A model generated the notes under the pieces. The model saw only the letters and a list, made by a program, of their open reading frames with translations. It ran no database searches and had not been told where the DNA came from. 64,000 nt of DNA from Polaribacter pacificus (lineage in GTDB: Bacteria > Bacteroidota > Bacteroidia > Flavobacteriales > Flavobacteriaceae): the NCBI RefSeq assembly GCF_038024035.1, contig NZ_CP150664.1, positions 2,654,535-2,718,534 of the forward strand, read 5' to 3'. A program made the translations under genes and the position numbers. This document shows positions 1 to 8,623 of this stretch, piece after piece. The stretch's first letter is position 1, and each line of letters opens with the position of its first letter.

Positions 1-68
1 TGATATTTCCAAATATCTGCCCAATTATTTTTATAAATTAGCCGATTGTTATTACTAAGTAAGGAGAT

Positions 69-851
69 ATGAAAAATTTATGTATTGGAGTGTTTGTGTT
101 TTTATTTGTAAGTCAAACTGCATTTGCAAATGAGATTGATTGGGGAAACACTGGGCACAGAGCTATAGGTCAGATTGCAGAAGCTCATTTGTCTAAAAAA
201 ATCAAAAGAAAAATTAAAGCATTGCTAGATGGGCAGAGCTTGGCAATGGTGTCTACCTTTGCAGATGATATCAAATCAGATAGAAAATACAGCAATTTTT
301 ATACTTGGCATTATGTAAACTTAAATGATAATGATACCTATGAAAGTTCTGTGAAAAATCCTCAAGGAGATCTGGTTACAGGAATTGAAAAATGCAAACA
401 AGTATTGCTTGATGACAAAGCTACTAAGGCAGATAAAGCTTTTTATTTAAAAATGTTAGTGCATTTAATTGGTGATCTACATCAGCCAATGCACGTTGGA
501 AGATTAAGTGATAAAGGCGGGAATACCTTTCAAGTACAATGGTTTAATAACGGAACCAATATGCACAGGATTTGGGATAGCCAAATGATTGATAGCTTTA
601 ATATGACCTATACAGAATTGGCTAGCAATACAGATGATTTAAATAAAAAACAAATTAAAGCGATAGCACAGGGTACGGTTGTGTCTTGGGTAAATGAGAC
701 CAAAGGTTTGGCACAAGAAGTATACGGATCTGCAAAAACAGGTGAAAAACTTGGATATCGCTATATGTATGATCACTTTGCAACTGTTAGATCACAGCTT
801 CAAAAAGGAGGGATCCGATTGGCAAAAGTGTTAGAAGAAGTTTTGAGATAG
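69..851 (+). CDS. Secreted S1/P1-type zinc nuclease
   Basis: Predicted exported endonuclease of the S1/P1 family, which cuts single-stranded DNA and RNA using a three-zinc centre. The 260-residue product starts with a signal peptide (hydrophobic core residues 5-17, likely cleavage after AFA at 18-20). The family signature is complete: WGNTGHRAIG from Trp25, a WHYVNL segment, the HLIGDLHQPMH zinc motif, and GGNTFQVQWF followed by NMHRIWD. The role is probably phosphate or nucleotide scavenging outside the cytoplasm (inference). Oddity: in the fungal enzymes the zinc-binding Trp is the first mature residue, whereas the predicted cleavage here leaves four residues before it. GGAG at 63-66 is only two bases from the ATG, too close to act as a normal ribosome-binding site. 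Family assignment is firm; the substrate is not. Confidence 0.93.
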   Translation: MKNLCIGVFVFLFVSQTAFANEIDWGNTGHRAIGQIAEAHLSKKIKRKIKALLDGQSLAMVSTFADDIKSDRKYSNFYTWHYVNLNDNDTYESSVKNPQGDLVTGIEKCKQVLLDDKATKADKAFYLKMLVHLIGDLHQPMHVGRLSDKGGNTFQVQWFNNGTNMHRIWDSQMIDSFNMTYTELASNTDDLNKKQIKAIAQGTVVSWVNETKGLAQEVYGSAKTGEKLGYRYMYDHFATVRSQLQKGGIRLAKVLEEVLR

Positions 852-872
852 GAGTTTGTAAAAAAAAAACAA

Positions 873-907
873 AACCTCTCTAGCGCTGCTCTGAGAGGTT
901 TTTTTAT
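873..907. terminator. Bidirectional intrinsic terminator between nuclease gene and tsaD
   Basis: Inverted repeat AACCTCTC (873-880) / GAGAGGTT (893-900) with a 12-base loop, flanked by an A run at about 860-868 and a T run at 899-905. It lies between convergent genes, so it can stop transcription from both sides. The T run reaches the tsaD stop codon. Confidence 0.85.
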
Positions 908-1932
908 TCGGTAACTTTTAACCGTGCTTGTGCAGTTACAGAAACGTCTGCATAGGTGTTGTTTAAAAAGTTTAAATAACCTGTAATGGCTATCATGGCT
1001 GCGTTGTCTGTGGTGTATTCAAACTTAGGAATATAACTAGTCCAACCCCAATGTTGCTCAGCCATTTTAAGGCGTTTTCTAATTTCTGAATTAGCAGAAA
1101 CTCCTCCAGCAATAGCAATATGGGTAATTTGAGTTTGTTTGACTGCATTTTTAAGTTTGTCCATTAAAATTTCTATGATGGTGTACTGTATGGATGCACA
1201 AATATCGTAGAGGTTTTCTTTAATGAAATTAGGTTGCTCTTTTTCTTGTTTTTGGATAAAGTATAAAATGGCCGTTTTTAATCCGCTAAAACTAAAATCA
1301 AGATCTCCAACTTTAGGTTTGGTAAACTTAAAAGCTTTTGGGTTTCCCAACTGTGCGTATTTGTCAATTAAGGGTCCTCCAGGATAAGGAAGTCCAAGTA
1401 TTTTTGCAGATTTATCAAACGCTTCTCCAACCGCATCATCAATGGTTTCTCCTAAAATTTCCATATCAAAATGATTGTTTACTTTAACAATCTGAGTATG
1501 ACCTCCGCTTATGGTAAGGCAGATAAATGGAAAAGGAGGAATCCTGCTATCTTCTTCTTTGATAAAGTGCGCTAAAATATGAGCTTGCATATGGTTAACA
1601 TCTAACAATGGAATCTTTAAACCCAAAGCCAAAGATTTTGCAAAGGAAGTACCAACTAACAAAGAACCCATTAATCCAGGACCTCTTGTAAAAGCTATTC
1701 CATGTAATTGGTGTTTTTCTATGTTGGCTTCTTTTAGTGCTTGTTGTACCACGGGTACAATGTTTTGTTGATGGGCTCTTGAAGCCAACTCTGGCACCAC
1801 ACCACCGTATTTAGCATGCACCTCTTGATTGGCAACCACATTGCTTAAAACTACTCCGTTGCAAATTACGGCAGCACTCGTGTCATCACATGATGATTCT
1901 ATTCCTAAAATATAGATTGACTTTTGGCTCAA
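904..1932 (-). CDS. tsaD: tRNA N6-adenosine threonylcarbamoyltransferase TsaD
   Basis: TsaD (Gcp/Kae1) transfers the threonylcarbamoyl group to A37 of ANN-decoding tRNAs, working with TsaB, TsaE and TsaC in the cytoplasm. Visible hallmarks are GIESSCDDT near the N terminus, the metal-binding HMQAH motif, a TISGGHTQ segment, and GGVSANS in the C-terminal ASKHA domain. I chose the TTG at 1932, giving 342 residues, the usual family length, with the GIESSCDDT motif starting at residue 10. The frame stays open upstream to an ATG at 2025, but those 31 extra residues match nothing in the family. A perfect Bacteroidetes -7 box (TATTTTTG, minus strand, 1967-1960) lies inside that extension, which also favours the shorter start. 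The gene is divergent from tamB. Confidence 0.96.
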   Translation of the reverse strand: MSQKSIYILGIESSCDDTSAAVICNGVVLSNVVANQEVHAKYGGVVPELASRAHQQNIVPVVQQALKEANIEKHQLHGIAFTRGPGLMGSLLVGTSFAKSLALGLKIPLLDVNHMQAHILAHFIKEEDSRIPPFPFICLTISGGHTQIVKVNNHFDMEILGETIDDAVGEAFDKSAKILGLPYPGGPLIDKYAQLGNPKAFKFTKPKVGDLDFSFSGLKTAILYFIQKQEKEQPNFIKENLYDICASIQYTIIEILMDKLKNAVKQTQITHIAIAGGVSANSEIRKRLKMAEQHWGWTSYIPKFEYTTDNAAMIAITGYLNFLNNTYADVSVTAQARLKVTE

Positions 1933-1959
1933 ACGATTAATTGTTTTAAATTGCTTGTG

Positions 1960-1967
1960 CAAAAATA
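1960..1967 (-). promoter_or_regulatory. Candidate -7 promoter element of tsaD
   Basis: Read on the minus strand, TATTTTTG matches the Bacteroidetes -7 consensus TAnnTTTG exactly. It would start transcription near 1953, about 20 bases before the TTG at 1932. I do not see a convincing TTTG -33 element at the expected distance, so this rests on the -7 box alone. Confidence 0.45.
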
Positions 1968-2067
1968 TCGATTCAAATTCAATAGTTATTAAAAATTGAA
2001 CTTTCTTTGCAATTAATGGCAGCATTTTTGATTATTATCACAATAAGGCTACTTAATTTAAACAAAA

Positions 2068-5000
2068 TTGACCATCAAAAACACGATTCGTAAAATAGTA
2101 CATTTATTCAGCTATATGCTGCTTTTTTTGTTTTTGATGAGCATCGTTTTTTCTATTCCTGCTGTTCAAACTCGATTGGCCAAAACTCTTACTAAAACAT
2201 TAAATAAAGAATTTAAAACAGACATTGTTGTAAAGCAGGTTGATTTGTCTTTTTTGGGTTCTGTTCGTTTAAAAGGAGTTGAAATAAGAGACCATCATAA
2301 AGACACCTTACTTTTTGTTGATAAGCTAAGTACTTCTTTGCGAGATGTTAAAAAAATAATGGACAACGATGTAAATTTAGGGAACGTTTCTCTTGATGGT
2401 GTTCAGTTTTTTATGACAACCTACAAAGGTGAAACTGATGATAATTTAGCTGTTTTTGTTGAGAAATTTAATACGGATACTCCTGTAGATTCTTTGGCTC
2501 CAACATTTTTACTGTCCACAAAAAACATCTATCTTAACAATCTTACTTTTCGTATTTCAGATGCCAATAACAAAGAGCCTTTATCATTGGCATTATCAGA
2601 TGCAGGTGGTAGTTTGAGTGATTTTCGTATCGAAGGAGCCAATGTATATGCTAAGCTTCGCGGTTTATACTTTAATCATACCACAGGAATTGAGGTTGTA
2701 GATTTAACCACTGATTTTACCTATACCACTTCACAAATGCTGTTTGAGAACACCCGAATCAAGACAGCACATTCATTAGTTCAGGCCAATATTAAATTTG
2801 ATTATAATCGAGAGGATTTACAATTTTTTACAGACAAAGTACTTATAAAAGCAAGCATCGATCAAAGTGATTTGGCTATGCAAGACCTGCATAAATTATA
2901 CGAAGAAATTGACGGTGATGATATTTTGCATTTTAATGGAGAGTTTAATGGGTATTTAAACAATTTTAAGATAAACGGGTTTGATTTAGTTTCTGATGAA
3001 GGAATGAAAATTAAATCAGAAATGAGTTTTAAAAATATTTTAAATGCTGATAAAGATTTTCTCTTTGATGCCGCTTTAACAAATATTACAGCAAACCACC
3101 AGCAATTAAAAAGCATACTTCCTAATTTGCTTGGTAAAACCCTGCCAACAGAATTGTCACGGTTAGGTAATTTTAGACTTTCTGGTAAGACCTTTGTTAG
3201 TAGTGATAAGATTAAGGCCAATGTATTGATCAATTCAAAACTAGGAAAAGCGAGAGCAGACCTAGAACTTACAAATATTACAAATATTGACAACTCAGAT
3301 TACAAAGGAAGAATTTCTTTGATTGATTTTAATATTGGTGCTTTTATTAATGAATCATTGTTTGGTAAGGTTAGCTTGGATGCCGATGTAAATGGTTCTG
3401 GTTTTAAATTAGAAAATATCAATACCGGAGTTATAGGAAGTATTAAACAACTAGAGTTTAATGATTATGTGTATCAAAACTTATATGTCGATGGTCTTTT
3501 TCAGAATCGTTTGTTTAATGGGAATTTAAAAGTTGATGATGCATTTTTAAAAATGCGATTTAATGGTTTGGCAGATTTTTCGTCAAGCGTCAATAAATTT
3601 GATTTTACGGCAAGTATAGAAGAAGCTAATTTACTTAAAACGAATTTGTTTACCAGAGATAGTTTATCTAATATCAAAGGTGATATTGTAATCGATGTTG
3701 TTGGAAATAATTTTGATAATATTGTTGGAAGAGCCAACTTTAAAGATGTGGTTTACACCAATCAAAAACAGGCTTATGTTTTTAAAAACTTCTCAGTCGT
3801 TTCTGGACTTGACAAAGAGGTGAAAACGATCAAAGTTAGTTCGGATGATATTGTTCAAGGACAATTAAACGGAGTCTTTACTTTTAATCAATTACTGCCA
3901 ATAGCCCAGAATGCATTGGGTAGCATGTATACAAATTACAAGCCTTACCCAGTTGATACAGATCAATATATTGAGTTTGATTTTAAAATTTACAATCAAA
4001 TTGTAGATGTATTTTTTCCTCAAATTTTTATAGGAAGTAACACCACAATTAGAGGGCGTTTGGATTCCAAATCAAATGATGTCGTTTTTACTTTTATTTC
4101 TCCTAAGGTAGTGGCCTATGGCAATGAAATCGATGAGCTTTCATTAAGGATAAATACGACAAACCCGCTATACAACACGCATCTAATGGCAGAAAATATC
4201 AAGACCAAGTATTATGATGCTACCAAGCTAAACTTGATCAATAGAACCCAAAATGACACCTTGTTTTTTAAGTCAGAGTTTAAAGGAGGGATCCAAAACT
4301 CCGAAACCTACAATATGGACTTTTATTATACTTTTAATGAAGATCAAAAGTTTGTTTTAGGTATTGAAAAATCGATATTTAATTTTAAGAATAACGTTTG
4401 GAATATTAATCCAGAAAGCAATAAAGATAATAAAGTTGTTTTTGATTTTAAGAAGGAAGAATTCGTTTTTAGTCCTTTTAAATTAGCATCAAATGAACAA
4501 GAAATTACTTTTTTAGGGACTCTTAGAGATTCTACATATAAAGATTTAAAGATCAATTTTAAAAAGGTAGAGCTCTCTAGTTTTTTGCCTCCAATAGATA
4601 GTTTATCTATGTATGGTGTTTTAAGTGGTGATTTGGACTTTTTGCAAAAAGATGGAGTGTATTCGCCAGAGGGAAACCTAGACGTTGAGAACTTTAAAAT
4701 CAATTCATTTGAGCAGGGGGATTTAAAATTGTCTGTAAAAGGAAACAACTCCTACGAAAAATACAATGTAGACTTGAGTCTTACTCATAACGGAAGCCAA
4801 AGTATTTTTGCCAATGGGGATGTTGATTTTAGTGCAACAAGACCAGAATTAAAAAACTTTATAGTAAAATTAGATCAGTTTCAGCTCAATGCTTTTAGTC
4901 CACTAGGTCAGGATATACTTACTAGACTTCGAGGAGAAGCATCTGGAGAATTTAGTGTTAGTGGCTTTTTGGGAAACCCAAGTATGAAAGGAGAAATAAC

Positions 5001-6537
5001 ACTCAAAGATGCTGGATTAAAATTTCCGTATTTGAATGTTGATTATGATTTTCAAGGCATCACAAAAATTTCTTTAGAAGATCAATCTTTTAATTTTGAT
5101 CAGCTAACCTTGCAAGATGTTAAGTATGGAACCATCGGTGATTTTAGCGGAAGGATTTCACACTTGAATTTTAAAGATTGGTATTTAAACCTTAAGATAG
5201 ACACAGAAAATTTATTGGTACTAGACACTGAAGATGCAGAAGAAACCCTGTACTACGGGACAGCCTTTATTAATGGAGGAGCTCATCTTTATGGGATGAC
5301 TAGTAGTTTGCAAATTGATGTAAATGCCAAAACCAATCCAAATACAGTTTTTGTCTTGCCTTTAAGCGATTTAAAAACAGTAGATAATTTTAGTTTGATA
5401 CGTTTTGATTCTGAGTTAAAAACAATTGATCCTAAGTCGCAATTTGCTGTTAATACACCCAAAGGACTTAATTTAAATATCAATTTAGAAGTTACCAAAG
5501 ACGCAACAGCAGAAGTTGTTATTGATAAAAAAACAGGAAGTTCTTTAAAAGGGAATGGTAATGGGGATATTCAACTAAAGATCGATACTAGAGGCGGGTT
5601 TTCTATGTATGGAGACTTTATAGTAGACAAAGGTAAATACGAGTTTAAAAATAGTGGAATTAACAGAACTTTTGAAGTAGAAAAAGGCGGGACAATTTCT
5701 TGGAACGGAGATCCAACCGATGCCAATTTAAATGTAACTGGAATTTACGTAGCCAAAGCAAACCCAGGACAATTATTAGAAAACTTTAATAGCAATAGAA
5801 AAATACCAGTAAACTTAATTACAAGAATAAGTGGAGGTTTGTACAATTCAAAACAAGAATTTGATATTGAAATTCCCAATGTTAATTCAGCGATTAAATC
5901 AGAACTTGATTTTAAATTGAATGACAATAATGTTGGTGAAAAAACCAAGCAATTTTTAACCTTGTTGGTAACCAATAGTTTTTACAATCCTAATGGTTCA
6001 GGATTCAATAGTTCTAATGCAATCATAGGAACCACTTCTAATGCGATTTCTAATGTTTTATCAGATCTAATTAGCAGTAGCGATGGCAAGGTTCAATTTG
6101 GTGTGGGTTATGATGTGGCAAATAAGAGTGATATCGATAATTTAAATACAGATGACTTGGTTAATGTATCAGTTGGTACTCAGATTTCTGATCGGGTAAT
6201 TATTAATGGTAAAGTTGGGGTTCCGGTAGGGTCTAAAACTCAATCGAGTGTTGTAGGAGAAGTTAAAGTAGAGGTACTGTTAAATGAAAAAGGAAACTTT
6301 AGAGGTGTTATTTTTAATAGACAAAACGAGATTCAATACTCAACAGAAGAAGAGGGCTATACGCAAGGTGTAGGACTTACCTATCAAGTAGATTTTAATA
6401 ATTTGTCTGAGTTGCTACAAAAAATGGGGCTTAAAAAACAAAGAAAAAAGCAGTTAGAACAATCAAAAGACACTGTTGTGATGCCAACTCAACCAAAAAC
6501 AGTCAAATTTAATCCAGTAAAAAAGAATGCACAATAA
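2068..6537 (+). CDS. tamB: TamB-like translocation/assembly module protein (DUF490)
   Basis: Very large inner-membrane-anchored periplasmic protein (1489 residues) of the TamB/AsmA-like group, thought to form a beta-rich groove that bridges inner and outer membrane for lipid transport or outer-membrane protein assembly. An N-terminal membrane anchor lies at about residues 10-32. The long central part is repetitive beta-strand sequence, and the C-terminal 350 residues carry the TamB domain (the GDFIVDKGKYEF and WNGDP segments, then a stretch on folding and version of barrel-like strands ending in a Lys-rich tail). The first codon is a TTG; the hydrophobic anchor begins about ten residues later, so no shorter start is reasonable. 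The gene overlaps the next one by 11 bases, so the three genes from 2068 to 8520 look translationally coupled. Confidence 0.92.
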   Translation: MTIKNTIRKIVHLFSYMLLFLFLMSIVFSIPAVQTRLAKTLTKTLNKEFKTDIVVKQVDLSFLGSVRLKGVEIRDHHKDTLLFVDKLSTSLRDVKKIMDNDVNLGNVSLDGVQFFMTTYKGETDDNLAVFVEKFNTDTPVDSLAPTFLLSTKNIYLNNLTFRISDANNKEPLSLALSDAGGSLSDFRIEGANVYAKLRGLYFNHTTGIEVVDLTTDFTYTTSQMLFENTRIKTAHSLVQANIKFDYNREDLQFFTDKVLIKASIDQSDLAMQDLHKLYEEIDGDDILHFNGEFNGYLNNFKINGFDLVSDEGMKIKSEMSFKNILNADKDFLFDAALTNITANHQQLKSILPNLLGKTLPTELSRLGNFRLSGKTFVSSDKIKANVLINSKLGKARADLELTNITNIDNSDYKGRISLIDFNIGAFINESLFGKVSLDADVNGSGFKLENINTGVIGSIKQLEFNDYVYQNLYVDGLFQNRLFNGNLKVDDAFLKMRFNGLADFSSSVNKFDFTASIEEANLLKTNLFTRDSLSNIKGDIVIDVVGNNFDNIVGRANFKDVVYTNQKQAYVFKNFSVVSGLDKEVKTIKVSSDDIVQGQLNGVFTFNQLLPIAQNALGSMYTNYKPYPVDTDQYIEFDFKIYNQIVDVFFPQIFIGSNTTIRGRLDSKSNDVVFTFISPKVVAYGNEIDELSLRINTTNPLYNTHLMAENIKTKYYDATKLNLINRTQNDTLFFKSEFKGGIQNSETYNMDFYYTFNEDQKFVLGIEKSIFNFKNNVWNINPESNKDNKVVFDFKKEEFVFSPFKLASNEQEITFLGTLRDSTYKDLKINFKKVELSSFLPPIDSLSMYGVLSGDLDFLQKDGVYSPEGNLDVENFKINSFEQGDLKLSVKGNNSYEKYNVDLSLTHNGSQSIFANGDVDFSATRPELKNFIVKLDQFQLNAFSPLGQDILTRLRGEASGEFSVSGFLGNPSMKGEITLKDAGLKFPYLNVDYDFQGITKISLEDQSFNFDQLTLQDVKYGTIGDFSGRISHLNFKDWYLNLKIDTENLLVLDTEDAEETLYYGTAFINGGAHLYGMTSSLQIDVNAKTNPNTVFVLPLSDLKTVDNFSLIRFDSELKTIDPKSQFAVNTPKGLNLNINLEVTKDATAEVVIDKKTGSSLKGNGNGDIQLKIDTRGGFSMYGDFIVDKGKYEFKNSGINRTFEVEKGGTISWNGDPTDANLNVTGIYVAKANPGQLLENFNSNRKIPVNLITRISGGLYNSKQEFDIEIPNVNSAIKSELDFKLNDNNVGEKTKQFLTLLVTNSFYNPNGSGFNSSNAIIGTTSNAISNVLSDLISSSDGKVQFGVGYDVANKSDIDNLNTDDLVNVSVGTQISDRVIINGKVGVPVGSKTQSSVVGEVKVEVLLNEKGNFRGVIFNRQNEIQYSTEEEGYTQGVGLTYQVDFNNLSELLQKMGLKKQRKKQLEQSKDTVVMPTQPKTVKFNPVKKNAQ

Positions 6538-7432
6538 GTATACGCTTGTGGTGTTGGCGGCTGGCATTGGTAGTCGTTATGGAGGAACCAAGCAATTGGA
6601 TGAAGTATCTGCATCTGGAGCAAGTATCATGGAATTTTCTATTTACGATGCCATCAAAGCTGGGTTTACAAACATCGTTTTTATTCTTCGAGAAGATATC
6701 TTAACAGAGGTTAAAGCAGATTTTGATAGCAAATTAGCAGGGAAAGCTACTGTTGCATACGTTTGCCAGGAGATCCAAAATATTCCAAAAACATACCAGA
6801 ACAATTCTCGAGTAAAACCTTGGGGTACTGGACATGCGCTGTTGGTGGCAAAAACGCATATCCAAGAAGAGTTTTGTGTAATTAACGCTGATGATTTTTA
6901 TGGCTTTGATGCTTTTAAAGCGATGTATCGATTTTTAAAAACCAATACAGATAGACAGCAATACGCTATGGTCGGTTATCCTGTGCAAAATACTTTGTCT
7001 GCAAATGGATCGGTTTCTAGAGGACAATGTTATGTAGATTCAGACCTGCAATTGCTAAAAATTACAGAACGAACAGCTATTGTTCAAAAAGAAGATGTTA
7101 TCAGTTATAAAACAGCAGCTGGTAAGGAGGAGCTCTTGCCTAAGGATACTTTGGTTTCAATGAATTTTTGGGGGTTTTATCCTGAGTTTTTTAGCGATCT
7201 AGAAGCGGCCTTTGAACAGTTTTTAAGTGTTAATTCTAATTCTTTGACTACCGAGTTTTATTTACCCTCGGTGATAGATGAGTTATTGCAAAAACAAAGG
7301 GTAAGGGTGCGTGTTTTAGAGACTTCTGCCAATTGGATGGGGGTTACTTACCAAGAAGATAAAGAGTTGGTTGTGAGTAGAATAAAAGATTTTATTGCTC
7401 AAGGGGCTTATCCAGAAAATTTATGGAGATGA
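6527..7432 (+). CDS. NTP-transferase family sugar-1-phosphate nucleotidyltransferase
   Basis: Cytoplasmic nucleotidyltransferase of 301 residues. The N terminus has the nucleotide-binding signature LAAGIGSRYGGTKQL (the GxGxR...K pattern of GalU/RmlA/MurU relatives), and NADDFYG near residue 122 supplies the metal-binding Asp. It probably makes an NDP-sugar from a sugar 1-phosphate; the sugar cannot be read from the sequence. It overlaps tamB upstream by 11 bases and the kinase downstream by 10, a pairing that recalls MurU-AmgK of Pseudomonas and other kinase/uridylyltransferase salvage pairs. I infer that the two enzymes act in series. The family is sure, the substrate is open. Confidence 0.85.
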   Translation: MHNKYTLVVLAAGIGSRYGGTKQLDEVSASGASIMEFSIYDAIKAGFTNIVFILREDILTEVKADFDSKLAGKATVAYVCQEIQNIPKTYQNNSRVKPWGTGHALLVAKTHIQEEFCVINADDFYGFDAFKAMYRFLKTNTDRQQYAMVGYPVQNTLSANGSVSRGQCYVDSDLQLLKITERTAIVQKEDVISYKTAAGKEELLPKDTLVSMNFWGFYPEFFSDLEAAFEQFLSVNSNSLTTEFYLPSVIDELLQKQRVRVRVLETSANWMGVTYQEDKELVVSRIKDFIAQGAYPENLWR

Positions 7433-8520
7433 TACAGGTGCAAGAAGTTTTTAAAGCTTTTGATACTCAAACAAGCATAGAGTCTTTTACGGTTTTAAAT
7501 ACTGGGCATATCAATGATACCTATTTAATAGAGACAAAAGAGGGTGTGAAATTTGTCCTCCAAAGAATCAATAGTAATGTCTTTTCTGAAGCGGCTTTGA
7601 TGATTCAAAACAAGGTTTTGGTGAGTTTGCACTTGCAAAAAAAAATGCAACAGTACTCAAAAGATAAGCTTCATCAGCATGTATTGAGCTTTGTAAAAAC
7701 TCAGCAGGGTGCTTTCTTTTATGTGGATCATAATAATCATTATTGGAATCTGTCTTTTTTTATAAAAGGATCGATTACCTATGAAAAAACACCTAACACA
7801 GCAATTGCCTATCAGGCAGGGAAAGCGACCAGTGAGTTTTTGGCCTTAACTGCAGATTTTCCATTGGAATCTATCAAAACAATTTTACCAGATTTTCATA
7901 GCATTGATAATCGTTACAGACAGTTTCTTACTGCGTTAAATGCAGCTAGCCCGACAAGGTTAAAGACTGCTGAACTGCTGATAGATTTTGTGCAAAAAGA
8001 ACAAGAAAACATGCGAGTTTTAGATGAGGCGATTACTATGAATAAGCTTCCGCTGCGGTTAACCCATAACGATACGAAAATTTCGAACATACTTTTTAAT
8101 GCTTCAGATATAGCTATCTGTTTGATTGATACAGACACAGTAATGCCAGGTGTACTACACTATGATTATGCGGATGCAATCCGAACCATTTGCAATACGG
8201 CAGATGAGGATGAATCCGATTTGTTAAAAGTGCAGTTTCATTTGGATTATTTTAAATCCTATACTCTAGGTTTTAGTGAAAATATCAAAGAAAATTGTAC
8301 CTTAGAAGAAGTGAAACTTTTACCGATTAGTCTTCAGGTATTGCCATTTATTATGGGGCTCCGGTTTTTAACTGATTATTTAAATGAGGATGTTTATTAT
8401 AAAACAAACTATCCTGCACATAATTTAGATAGAGCCGCAAATCAGTTTACTTTGGTAAAAGAAATTCAACAAAATTTTTCAGAAATTAAAACGTACATCA
8501 CTCAGGTTTTTTCTTTTTAA
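7423..8520 (+). CDS. NahK-like aminoglycoside-phosphotransferase-family sugar kinase
   Basis: Protein of 365 residues with the APH/choline-kinase fold. The segment TGHINDTYLIET followed by FVLQRIN resembles the nucleotide loop of N-acetylhexosamine 1-kinases (NahK). LTHNDTKISNILF carries the catalytic Asp of the HxDxxxxN loop, and LIDTDTVMPG gives the metal-binding Asp. It would phosphorylate a free sugar at C1, feeding the nucleotidyltransferase just upstream. Two starts are possible: ATG at 7423 and ATG at 7429. The second makes a classic ATGA overlap with the stop of the upstream gene and differs by only two residues. An antibiotic-resistance role is unlikely given the NahK-type motifs and the partner gene. 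Confidence 0.85.
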   Translation: MEMIQVQEVFKAFDTQTSIESFTVLNTGHINDTYLIETKEGVKFVLQRINSNVFSEAALMIQNKVLVSLHLQKKMQQYSKDKLHQHVLSFVKTQQGAFFYVDHNNHYWNLSFFIKGSITYEKTPNTAIAYQAGKATSEFLALTADFPLESIKTILPDFHSIDNRYRQFLTALNAASPTRLKTAELLIDFVQKEQENMRVLDEAITMNKLPLRLTHNDTKISNILFNASDIAICLIDTDTVMPGVLHYDYADAIRTICNTADEDESDLLKVQFHLDYFKSYTLGFSENIKENCTLEEVKLLPISLQVLPFIMGLRFLTDYLNEDVYYKTNYPAHNLDRAANQFTLVKEIQQNFSEIKTYITQVFSF

Positions 8521-8557
8521 TGCATCTATTTCTTTATTGTATTTAAGGACTGTTTTT

Positions 8558-8571
8558 CGAAATCGTTTTCG
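8558..8571. promoter_or_regulatory. Candidate LacI/GalR-type operator upstream of pfkA
   Basis: CGAAATCGTTTTCG is a near-perfect palindrome (12 of 14 positions symmetric) with a central CG, the general form of LacI-family operators. It lies 53-66 bases before pfkA. The same bases, followed by a run of eight T (8573-8580), could also form a weak terminator for the upstream kinase, so the function is uncertain. Confidence 0.35.
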
Positions 8572-8623
8572 CTTTTTTTTCTGAATGTTAGCTAATTAAT
8601 CGGTAACTTTATAGATATAAAAG

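Noticed and set aside
1933..2025. N-terminal extension of tsaD to an ATG at 2025
   Set aside because: Those 31 residues match nothing in the family, and a perfect promoter -7 box lies inside them; the TTG at 1932 gives the standard length.
2862..6000. Several open frames on the minus strand inside tamB
   Set aside because: They are antisense shadows of an AT-rich gene, with Ser/Leu/Lys-rich translations and no recognisable domain.
7423..8520. Aminoglycoside resistance gene
   Set aside because: Only the fold is shared; the NahK-type motifs and the partner nucleotidyltransferase point to sugar metabolism.
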